Source: Lysobacterales bacterium (lineage in GTDB: Bacteria > Pseudomonadota > Gammaproteobacteria > Xanthomonadales > Xanthomonadaceae). Taken from it: DNA of 64,000 nt. The notes under the pieces were generated by a model, which made no database searches, was not told the DNA's origin, and worked only from the letters and a program-made list of their open reading frames with translations. Shown in pieces: positions 17,846-25,334 of this stretch (the stretch's first letter is position 1; every line of letters begins with the position of its first letter). The position numbers and the translations under genes were made by a program. The stretch lies in the NCBI GenBank assembly GCA_020442465.1, contig JAGRJY010000183.1, positions 62,001-126,000 on the forward strand. Direction: 5' to 3'.

Positions 17846-18215
17846 CTTCCAGGCAGGTGCGGTCGCGCCACTAGATACGGTTCTCTGGAGTCCCGTTCAA
17901 CTCGAAGCCACTTGTCGATCCCTTGCTGGGGATCAGCCGTGAGTTGCCGTGTGGAGTTCACAAACGCCTGCAACCACCGGTCCGGCAGGCTCGTGTCCCA
18001 CAACGACTTGGTCGGATCAGGTCTCTCGCTGGCGCGCGCAAGACTGCAAGACTCGCGGCCCGAAGTGGATAGTCATGTCACGCCGGCTCGACTCGGAGTA
18101 TTGAGGTCGATCATGCCGGCACGGACCGCCACTGGTCGGAGCAGCTGAAACTTTGTGCCGCGCAGCGCTGAGCGCTGCGAGTGCCGGACCATTGTGTGCC
18201 GAAACTTGACTTTGC
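17846..18215. other. Intergenic region, 370 bp, with a possible pseudogene on the minus strand
   Basis: No intact gene is supported. On the minus strand, about 18015 down to 17850 reads as an open protein-like segment (KSLWDTSLPDRWLQAFVNST, later DKWLRVERDSREP) with no start and no recognised family. A second short frame just upstream in another phase (MTIHFGPRVLQSCARQRET then stop) suggests a frameshifted gene fragment. It sits at the junction between the plus-strand sub-island and the GC-rich minus-strand operon. Confidence 0.3.
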
Positions 18216-19157
18216 TCACTGCACGCGCCGCAGCCACAGGCTACGGCCCACGTCCTTGACGAAACCCGGCCAGCTCGCGTCGAGGTCGTCGCGGAATCGC
18301 GACTCCATCATGTTGCCGAAGTACAGGATCTCGAACGCGCTGTTGAACTGCAGGAACGCGCGAACGAAATAGGTCTCGTTGTAGGCGCGGCCTTCCTCCA
18401 GCCATGACATCGGGTACTCCCACGGATAGAAGATGTCGTGAATGTGCACGAGGACGCCCGGCGGCAACGACGGAAGCAGGCGCGAGAAGATCACCGACAG
18501 GTCGCTGCCCGCCTTGACCACGTGCGAGGTGTCAATGAACACGATATCGCCCGGCTGCAGCCCTTCGAACTCGGTGAGCGATACCGTGCGGATGTCCTCG
18601 CGCAGCAGGCGATAGCGCCCGGGCGGCTGTGACTTCAGAACATCGAGAATGGTGGTGGAGTACGGATCGATGAAGGTGAACTCGGCGTCGGGGAGAAACT
18701 CCGACGCGGTGTCGAGCATCAGCCCGGACGAGTACCCGGAGCCGACCTCCACCACCTTGCGCGGTCGGAAGTGGCGAAGCATCGCGTAGAGCACGAAGCC
18801 GTCGTTGAAACCGAACAGGGGATTGTCGTGATGGTAGAGTCTGCCCGTATTCGGCTTCGGGCTCGGTTTGAAGTCGGCGTAGTAGGGCGTCAGCGTGTGC
18901 AGCATCTCGCGCTGGGCATCGACGCGCAGATCGATGCCGTCGGTGCCGTCCGGCTGAGGTTCGGCAGTTTGCGAGCGCAGTTCGCGCAGGCTCGGCAGGG
19001 TCGAACCGTGGTAGCCGGGGTAATAGCGGGTGAAGCCCAGACTGCCCTCCCGCCAGCCTCGATACGCGAAGCGAAGCAGGTAGACGGGGTGCAGCAGCAG
19101 CGCCGACAGCCATCGATGGCGCAACAGGGTGTTCAGGGCTCTGCGGGACTGGCTCAT
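18216..19157 (-). CDS. Class I SAM methyltransferase, Methyltransf_24-like
   Basis: The 313-residue product begins MSQSRRALNTLLRHRW at the ATG at 19157; the open frame upstream to 19367 shadows the next gene. It has KVVEVGSGYSSGLMLDTASEFL (SAM site, about residue 133) and GDIVFIDTSHVVKAGSDL followed by LVHIHDIFYPWEYPMSWLEEGRAYNETYFV. It is the last gene of a tight minus-strand operon (21884 to 18216), starting 10 bases after the preceding methyltransferase. It is GC-rich like the right flank. A sugar or lipid-glycan substrate is inferred only from context. Confidence 0.83.
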   Translation of the reverse strand: MSQSRRALNTLLRHRWLSALLLHPVYLLRFAYRGWREGSLGFTRYYPGYHGSTLPSLRELRSQTAEPQPDGTDGIDLRVDAQREMLHTLTPYYADFKPSPKPNTGRLYHHDNPLFGFNDGFVLYAMLRHFRPRKVVEVGSGYSSGLMLDTASEFLPDAEFTFIDPYSTTILDVLKSQPPGRYRLLREDIRTVSLTEFEGLQPGDIVFIDTSHVVKAGSDLSVIFSRLLPSLPPGVLVHIHDIFYPWEYPMSWLEEGRAYNETYFVRAFLQFNSAFEILYFGNMMESRFRDDLDASWPGFVKDVGRSLWLRRVQ

Positions 19158-19167
19158 CGATCGGTCA

Positions 19168-19953
19168 TCACTGTGCGCGGGGGTGGCTGTCGATCGGGGT
19201 GCGGCGGAACACCGCGAGCACGGATTTTCCGACTCGACCGAAAAGCAGCGGGTCGATGAGGCGGGATACCGGCACCATGAAGTCATCCCAGATGCGGATC
19301 TGGGCACGTGTGGGCTGACTGCTTCGCAGCAGCAGGCGGTTGCCCAGGCTGGCCAGCATGCCGACACTGTCGAGGTACTGCAGCCGGACGAGTTCGAGCC
19401 CGGCCGGACGCAGCGCGCGCAGACCGGCGCGCGTGTAGCGGCGGAAATGGCCGATCGCCTGGTCGAACGGCGTGTACAGCCACTGGTGCGCCGGCGCGAG
19501 AACGATCAAGTGGCCGCCAGGTTCGAGATGCCGAGTGGCCCGCATCAGCTCACCGCGATCATCCTCGATGTGTTCGAGTACGTCGATGTAGAGGATCGAG
19601 TCGTAGTGCTCGTCTGCCCGGAGATCGGCCAGCGTGCCCTGGCGCGACTGCACGTGCGCGGGAAGCAGCCCCCGGCTCACTGCGTCCGACGTGGCGGCAC
19701 ACAGGTCGGGGTCGGGCTCCAGAGCACACCAGGACGTGCATGATGCTCGCCTGAGCGCGTCGGCGGTGGCGCCGAGGCCCGCGCCGACATCGAGCACGCG
19801 GCCGCCCACGAACGGCAGGGCTTTGGACGACCAATAGGCCTTCCAGTGATGCGCGTGGGCAAACAGGGCAAGTTCCGATCCTTCGTACGCGCGCTCGTGT
19901 GGCGCGGCGCTCGTCGAGCCGGCTGATTCCGATGGATGTCGCTGCACGGTCAT
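19168..19953 (-). CDS. Class I SAM-dependent methyltransferase
   Basis: The product is 261 residues. Motif I is RVLDVGAGLGATADALRR (about residues 52-69), followed by CALEPDPDLC, YDSILYIDVLEHIEDDRGEL and LEPGGHLIVLAPAHQWLYTPFDQAIGHFRRYT, the pattern of Methyltransf_11/23 proteins found beside DPM1-type glycosyltransferases. I chose the ATG at 19953, which overlaps the upstream stop as ATGA; a GTG at 19965 is possible. It is the fourth gene of a five-gene minus-strand operon with GT2, GtrA and a membrane protein of unknown function. Confidence 0.87.
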   Translation of the reverse strand: MTVQRHPSESAGSTSAAPHERAYEGSELALFAHAHHWKAYWSSKALPFVGGRVLDVGAGLGATADALRRASCTSWCALEPDPDLCAATSDAVSRGLLPAHVQSRQGTLADLRADEHYDSILYIDVLEHIEDDRGELMRATRHLEPGGHLIVLAPAHQWLYTPFDQAIGHFRRYTRAGLRALRPAGLELVRLQYLDSVGMLASLGNRLLLRSSQPTRAQIRIWDDFMVPVSRLIDPLLFGRVGKSVLAVFRRTPIDSHPRAQ

Positions 19954-20567
19954 CGAGGAGCGCACGCGTAGTCCGAGTGCTCGTCGCTGCGCCGGAACGG
20001 ATCGGTCAGATCATCCGAGTACTCACCCATGAGCAAACGCTGCTTGGGCAGCAGGTGATTGCGGAACACGCGACTGATCCCGGCGATGCGCCGGCCCTTG
20101 TCGGTCAGTGTCACGCAGCCACCCTCGATCGAGATCGTGCCCGACTCGAGCTGTTCGGTCAGTCGCACGTCGACCACACGATGCTCGCGCATGAACTCGA
20201 CGCCGATGATGTGCGCGAACGCGTCCTGACGGATCCGGCCGCCGCGCTGATCGAGCTTTTCGAGAATGTAGAACGAGAGCGATCGATCGATCACGGTGGG
20301 TACGGAGATGGCGAGGGCATAGCCCGTGAGCAGCCAGATCGCCAGCAGCTGCAGCTTTTCGAACCCGCCCAGCACATCGAACCAGCGCATCGTCCACAGC
20401 ACGACGGCACACACGCCGGTCGCGACGACCACGTCGGCCAGCGCGGCGTAGAACACCACGTTCACCGACAGGAACCGGGCGTGGATCACGTACACGGCGC
20501 ACAGCAGGACCAGGAACAGCCCGGTGGCGACGGTGGCACGACTCAGCTTCGCGGCTTGAACACCCAA
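19950..20567 (-). CDS. Uncharacterised membrane protein with a TTG start
   Basis: This roughly 205-residue protein is not one I can name. It begins with about three hydrophobic segments (VATGLFLVLLCAVYVIHARF, VVFYAALADVVVATGVCAVVLW and LLAIWLLTGYALAISVPTVI), followed by a soluble C-terminal half with SFYILEKLDQRGGRIRQDAF and VRLTEQLESGTI, which suggests a winged-helix-like or regulatory tail. I chose TTG at 20567 because GGAGG lies six bases upstream; there is no suitable ATG. The gene overlaps GtrA before it by 25 bases and the methyltransferase after it by 4, so it is translationally coupled. From memory, similar proteins occur beside GtrA and GT2 genes elsewhere, suggesting a role in lipid-linked sugar transfer. 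Confidence 0.7.
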   Translation of the reverse strand: MGVQAAKLSRATVATGLFLVLLCAVYVIHARFLSVNVVFYAALADVVVATGVCAVVLWTMRWFDVLGGFEKLQLLAIWLLTGYALAISVPTVIDRSLSFYILEKLDQRGGRIRQDAFAHIIGVEFMREHRVVDVRLTEQLESGTISIEGGCVTLTDKGRRIAGISRVFRNHLLPKQRLLMGEYSDDLTDPFRRSDEHSDYACAPR

Positions 20568-20938
20568 TGCTGGCCTCCGTAGTAAGTGCAGACAGCCTGC
20601 ACGGCGACACCGATGGCAAATCCGACGCGATAGTCGAGCCCGCCGACGTCGCTCCACAGGTAGAGAATCAGTCCTTGACCCAAGCAGAGCATCAGGTACA
20701 GCAATCCGAAGCGATGCAGTTGGGCGAGCAGCGACGAGTCGGTCGATCGAAACACGAAGTGCCGGTTGCCCAGGAAGGACGCCAGCACGCCGCCCGCCGA
20801 AGCGATCAGGTTGGAGGCACCTGCAGAACCGATGCCGACGACATGCAGGCAGAACGCCAGGATGGCGAAGTGCACCGCGGTAGCGGCCACGCCATTGGCC
20901 AGGAAGCGCAGCGGCCGGGAGTCCAGCACGCTATCCAT
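20543..20938 (-). CDS. GtrA family membrane protein
   Basis: This 131-residue protein has four hydrophobic segments and the GtrA/DPMS_2 pattern: RFLANGVAATAVHFAILAF near the start, SAGGVLASFLGNRHFVF in the middle and YYGGQHWVF at the end. GtrA proteins are thought to flip or hold polyprenyl-phosphate sugars for membrane glucosylation, usually with a GT2 partner. Here that partner is the gene just upstream, which overlaps this start by 8 bases. I chose the ATG at 20938 over 21007 because the former fits both the family length and the overlap. Confidence 0.9.
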   Translation of the reverse strand: MDSVLDSRPLRFLANGVAATAVHFAILAFCLHVVGIGSAGASNLIASAGGVLASFLGNRHFVFRSTDSSLLAQLHRFGLLYLMLCLGQGLILYLWSDVGGLDYRVGFAIGVAVQAVCTYYGGQHWVFKPRS

Positions 20939-21884
20939 CCCTGTTCGCTCCGGTGGATTCCACTTCGTCGACCAGAATCCTGTAGTCGGACGGTTCAATG
21001 ACCGCATGGCGCGCGATACCGGTGAGCAGCAGGGTCATCAGCGCAATCGCGCCGGTTTGCAGGAACATGATAAGCAACACACCCAGCGCCACCGAAAACC
21101 AGCCAGGCGTCGCGTATCCCACGCTCTTGAGCACCACTGCTGCCAGTGCGCCAAACAGGGACGCCGAAGCCACCAGCGCGCAGGCAGCGCCGACCCGGAC
21201 CAGCACATCCTCGGCGAACACCATCAGGCCTTTCAGGCCATGCAGGACCAGGGCAACGAAGTTCATCTTGCTTCGGCCTGCGTAGCGAGGCCCACGGTCG
21301 ATCGGGCAGGGTTTCCAGCGCAGCCGCGAGATCAGTACCGTGCCGGCGACGTGGATCGCCAGCTCACCCATCGAGGTCAGGCGGCGCAGCGCTCCCGACG
21401 TCATCGCCATGAAGTTGCCGAAGCTGATGCGTCGCCCGGTGAGCAGCCAGTACAGCGATTTGTAGACGGCATAGAACAGCTTGAATCGTGCCGACTCGAT
21501 GCGGCTCTTGCGCTGCGCGACCGCGACGTCGACCTCCTCGTCATCCAGGGCCGCCAGCAAGGTGCTGATCGAAGCCGGCATGTCTTCGCCGTCCGAATCC
21601 ATGACCACGATGCGTGGGACGTTGGCCATGTGCTCGGCCACGTACTGCATGCCGATTGCAATCGCGCGCTGGTGGCCGACATTGCGGCGCAGTCGAAGCA
21701 CCGCGCCGTCGATGCCTGCAGCAGCGAGATCCTCCGAACGCAGGGGCGCATGCACGGAACCATCATCGACCACCACGAGGCGTGCCGCCTGTCCGAACGT
21801 TGCCGCCAGGTCTGCGAACAGCCGGCAAGCAGACTCGCGGTCTTCGAACACGGGCAGGACGATGACGAGGGATGGCTCGGGCAT
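20931..21884 (-). CDS. GT2 polyprenyl-phosphate glycosyltransferase, GtrB-like
   Basis: The 317-residue protein has a GT-A domain (SLVIVLPVFEDRESACRLFADL, VVVDDGS, and the metal site DSDGEDMP near residue 97) and two C-terminal hydrophobic hairpins (ALVASASLFGALAAVVL and FSVALGVLLIMFLQTGAIALMTLLL). This is the GtrB/ArnC-type layout for making a polyprenyl-phosphate-linked sugar at the inner membrane. It is the first gene of the minus-strand operon running down to 18216 and is immediately followed by GtrA, its usual partner. The sugar is not known. Confidence 0.9.
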   Translation of the reverse strand: MPEPSLVIVLPVFEDRESACRLFADLAATFGQAARLVVVDDGSVHAPLRSEDLAAAGIDGAVLRLRRNVGHQRAIAIGMQYVAEHMANVPRIVVMDSDGEDMPASISTLLAALDDEEVDVAVAQRKSRIESARFKLFYAVYKSLYWLLTGRRISFGNFMAMTSGALRRLTSMGELAIHVAGTVLISRLRWKPCPIDRGPRYAGRSKMNFVALVLHGLKGLMVFAEDVLVRVGAACALVASASLFGALAAVVLKSVGYATPGWFSVALGVLLIMFLQTGAIALMTLLLTGIARHAVIEPSDYRILVDEVESTGANRDG

Positions 21885-22018
21885 GGCGGCGGATCAGATC
21901 GACTGCAGCAAGGGTACACAGCTTGATTCGCCGCTGTCGCGCGACAGCGCGCAAAGCTGACGCGTCGCGTCGGCGCGCGAGCTGATCAACGAGGCGAAAA
22001 CGGCGCCCGCACGGGTCA

Positions 22019-23689
22019 TCATGGTGGCTCACTCGCCGACTCGGGTGCGGGAGCCTCCGCCGGGACGTTGCGGCGGAACAAGGCCGCAACGAGGTGGGAT
22101 CGGCCCTCGATTTCCATTTCCGATGCCAGCAGCGGCTGCGTCCAACCGCCGAACTCCTCTGCCGGGTAGAACGAAGGGAGGTCGTACAACGTGAACTGCC
22201 ACGAGCCGATCACGAAGAAGTCGCATCGCGACAGTTTCTCGTCGGCATGGCCCCGCTCGGTGTACAGATCGAGCGGGTAGGGTCGCACCGTTCGGTCGCT
22301 GTAGAGCCGGGTGAACTGCGGGAGCACGCCGTAAATGCAGGCATCCTCAGGCACCAACTGGCGCGCATCGATCAGCAGCAGCCGGCTGCGGCCGGTGATT
22401 TCGGCAGCGGCGAGCGCGTCGAGGTCGGTGGGATGATTGAAGAACTCGAACTCACGTTTGTCGCCCAGCAGCTCATCGGCGACCGGCAGGGTGGCGCGAT
22501 GCGCGTAGCGCATCAAGGTGGGCACCGTTGCCGACAGCGCGAGGCCCATCATCATTCCCACGGCGAGCGTCGTCGAACGGGACGCGTCGACGGGCTGTTT
22601 TGGACCCGTCACCAGCATCTGCACACCCGTTGCTGCACACAGGAGGATGCACGGGTAGACCGCGACGAGAAAACGGGTGAACTCCTTCGGATAGGGCCAG
22701 ATCAGGATCAGCGCGATGTAGCCGGCAAGAAACCAGGCGTCCAGTTGCATGCGCCGCATGCGCGCGATGCAGCCGAGGGCTGCCAGAAGGAGCAACACCC
22801 AACCCAGCGCGAGAATCCAGCCACCACCGTCCCAGGGGTTCCAGCCGGCGACCAGCGCGTCGACGAGACGCAGCGGCTGTTCCCACAGGGCCTGAGGCAG
22901 GGCGATGCCGGCATCCGCGTAGGCCTTGGGTGAAAGGTAGTGGGTGTACTGGGTGGAGCCGATCAGGCTGCGATAGACCGACCAGCTCGCGTACGGCGCC
23001 CAGGAGACGACCAGCGCCGCGACGAGACTACGCATCGACACGGGACGCACGACGAACAACCAGATGGCGAAGGCGATGACCAAGGGCAGCAGGGCAGTGC
23101 GGGCCAAAGGAGCGATGCCGACCAGCAGCGCAGCCACGAAAACACGTCGCGCGTTGATGGCCTGCGTGCCCAACAGGATGAATGCCGACGTGGCCAGCAA
23201 CAGCCCGAGCGGCTCCGAAACCGGTGTGAGGTTCAGCGTGAACCATGCCGGCAGCAGCACCGTGGACACCGTGATCAGGGTTGCGACGACCGTGCTCGCC
23301 GACGTCCGATGGCTCCAGACCCACACGAGGAGGCACGCCAGCACGGCGATCAGGTTCGACACGATGGACGCCGCGTGCTGATGCTCCGAATCGCCACCGA
23401 ATACGCCGAGTAGCATGGGAAAAAGCGGGGGAAAGCGCGTCGAACGGTAGAACGAGGCAGCATCCTCGAGGCTGCCTCCGTACAGGGCCGCCCGGTAGAA
23501 GTCGGCCATCATCAAGTAGTCGAGCGAGTCGCTGAACGTCGACGCCGAGTAGTCGAATGCGGCAATCCAGCCATGGGTCAGCAGCGACGCCAGTACGCTG
23601 AGCAGGAGTCCAGGAATCCAGCGGTTGGACGGCGCGCCGAGTACCGCAATGTCGGTGCTTGATGTGCAAGCTGTCGAAGGTGCAGTCAT
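22019..23689 (-). CDS. Polytopic GT-C-like glycosyltransferase (paralogue of next gene)
   Basis: This 556-residue membrane protein has about 11 hydrophobic segments and a large C-terminal periplasmic domain. The first periplasmic loop carries HGWIAAFDYSASTFSDSLDYLMMADFYRAALYGG followed by STRFPPLFPMLLG. The acidic residues in this loop are typical of GT-C enzymes that use polyprenyl-phosphate sugars (GT39/GT83/PMT-like). It starts 3 bases after the gene at 23693-25330, which it matches along its whole length, so the two look like an old tandem duplication. Likely acceptor classes are pilin, another surface protein or a lipid-linked glycan; none is proven. Confidence 0.75.
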   Translation of the reverse strand: MTAPSTACTSSTDIAVLGAPSNRWIPGLLLSVLASLLTHGWIAAFDYSASTFSDSLDYLMMADFYRAALYGGSLEDAASFYRSTRFPPLFPMLLGVFGGDSEHQHAASIVSNLIAVLACLLVWVWSHRTSASTVVATLITVSTVLLPAWFTLNLTPVSEPLGLLLATSAFILLGTQAINARRVFVAALLVGIAPLARTALLPLVIAFAIWLFVVRPVSMRSLVAALVVSWAPYASWSVYRSLIGSTQYTHYLSPKAYADAGIALPQALWEQPLRLVDALVAGWNPWDGGGWILALGWVLLLLAALGCIARMRRMQLDAWFLAGYIALILIWPYPKEFTRFLVAVYPCILLCAATGVQMLVTGPKQPVDASRSTTLAVGMMMGLALSATVPTLMRYAHRATLPVADELLGDKREFEFFNHPTDLDALAAAEITGRSRLLLIDARQLVPEDACIYGVLPQFTRLYSDRTVRPYPLDLYTERGHADEKLSRCDFFVIGSWQFTLYDLPSFYPAEEFGGWTQPLLASEMEIEGRSHLVAALFRRNVPAEAPAPESASEPP

Positions 23690-23692
23690 GTT

Positions 23693-25330
23693 TCAGTGCC
23701 CGTCCTCTGCATCCCGGCGGCGCACGAGCGCGGCCGCCAACCCGCCGCCGTGCTCGGGCGAGAATCGCGACATCAATAGCGGTTCGGTCCATCCTTCTAG
23801 TGCCTTCGACGGATACGCGGCCGGCAACCCGTATGCTGAGGCGCCCCAACTGCTAACGAAGAACCAGTCGCACGTAGTGAGCTCCGAGCGTGCTCTTTCC
23901 GAATCGGAGCCTAGATCGCCCGGATACTCAACGCTCGCTCGTTTGCCGTACAGACGGGCGAATTGGGTCGGGCTCGAATAGATGCACGCTCCTTGGGGAA
24001 GGACAGAGTCGGCCTCCATGAGCAGGAGGCGCGCGCGGCCAAACGCCTCAGTTACTGCCATGGCTCCGCCGTCGGTGGGCTGCAAGAAGAAGCCCGGCTC
24101 GCGCTTCTCACCGAGAAGCGCGTCGTCGACGTCCATCTGAGCCCTGTGCACAAACCGCTGCCACGATGGCAGGCTGGCGGTGACCACAAGCGTCGCGAGA
24201 AGTGCCGCGGCTGCTTGGGCAGCTTTGGCCGTATCAGTGCGTTGGAAAAGCGCGTCCATGGCATGCCAGGCGCACAGCAGCACCGCTGGGTAGGCCAGGA
24301 TCAGAAATCGCCGGTACTCGTTTGGAAACGGCCACAGCAGAATCAAGGTGACGTAGCCAGCGAGAAACCAAGCGTCGGCTCGGCCGTGGCGCATCCGCAA
24401 CGCACAACCCGTTGCCGCGGCAGCGATCAGCAGTGAAACCGGCACCCACGTCCAGGTGCCGGGGTCCGCACACCACAGGTCGTGGGCCGCTCGAACAAGG
24501 CGCACCACGCGAGTTCCCACCTCGATGCCGATCTCTCCAACGACCCCGTGCCACGAGCCATCTCCTGATGATTCGGGCAAGAAGTCCTCGTACTGTTGTG
24601 CGCCAAGCAAGCGTCGATATGCGTACCAACCGGCATAGGGAAACAGGCTCAGCACGCAAGCGATTCCTGCAAGCCCGGAGGGGCGCGGCAAGGACTTGCG
24701 ACGGCACGCCAGCCAGACAAGCAAGGCAATCGGGAGTGGCAGCAAGGCCGCGCGGGCCAGTGGCGCCAAGCCTGCCAGCAACGCGGCAAGCAGGATGCGC
24801 GAACGCGCTACTTCAGTGCTTGCGACGAGCGCGAACACCGACGCGGTGAGCAGTACGCCCAGTGGTTCGGAGACTGGGGAGAGATTGAGCACGAAGAAGT
24901 AGGGCTGCAGGACGAGCGCACCGGCGAAACCGGCAGCCAGCCACGGACTGCCGGTCTCGACTCGAGTCCAGCGCCACACGGCAAGTGAAGCGGCCACGGC
25001 GATGGCGTTGGACAGTATGGAAGCGACGTGCTGCTGCTCGGAACCGGCGCCCAAAGCGCCCAGGATCAGCGGGAACAAGGGAGGAAATCGCGTGCCTCGG
25101 TAGTATGCCAGCACGGACTCTGATCCACCGCCGTAGAAGTGCATGCGGTAGAAGTCAGCCATGAACAGGTAGTCCATGGAGTCGGTGAAAGTGGTGGCGT
25201 AGTAATCGTAGGCCGCAATCCAGCCGTGCACCAGCAGGGCAAGTATCGCGACCGATGCGAGAGCTGCAGCGGACTTCCCACGGGGCGGCATGCTCTTGCG
25301 CTTGTCGAGTGTCGGTGCTTCCGTCGACAC
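23693..25330 (-). CDS. Polytopic GT-C-like glycosyltransferase (paralogue of previous gene)
   Basis: This protein of about 545 residues aligns with the 22019-23689 product from the first loop (HGWIAAYDYYATTFTDSMDYLFMADFYRMHFYGG, then GTRFPPLFPLILG) to the C-terminal periplasmic part (TEAFGRARLLLMEADSVLPQGACIYSSPTQFARLYG). About 11 hydrophobic segments are visible. I chose GTG at 25330, just after the upstream stop, because it gives the same N-terminal length as the paralogue; ATG at 25291 is an alternative. Its codon use has more A/T than its partner. It follows the TMTC-like gene next to the pilin gene, so a role in pilin or surface glycosylation is plausible but inferred. Confidence 0.75.
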   Translation of the reverse strand: MSTEAPTLDKRKSMPPRGKSAAALASVAILALLVHGWIAAYDYYATTFTDSMDYLFMADFYRMHFYGGGSESVLAYYRGTRFPPLFPLILGALGAGSEQQHVASILSNAIAVAASLAVWRWTRVETGSPWLAAGFAGALVLQPYFFVLNLSPVSEPLGVLLTASVFALVASTEVARSRILLAALLAGLAPLARAALLPLPIALLVWLACRRKSLPRPSGLAGIACVLSLFPYAGWYAYRRLLGAQQYEDFLPESSGDGSWHGVVGEIGIEVGTRVVRLVRAAHDLWCADPGTWTWVPVSLLIAAAATGCALRMRHGRADAWFLAGYVTLILLWPFPNEYRRFLILAYPAVLLCAWHAMDALFQRTDTAKAAQAAAALLATLVVTASLPSWQRFVHRAQMDVDDALLGEKREPGFFLQPTDGGAMAVTEAFGRARLLLMEADSVLPQGACIYSSPTQFARLYGKRASVEYPGDLGSDSERARSELTTCDWFFVSSWGASAYGLPAAYPSKALEGWTEPLLMSRFSPEHGGGLAAALVRRRDAEDGH

Positions 25331-25334
25331 GTGG

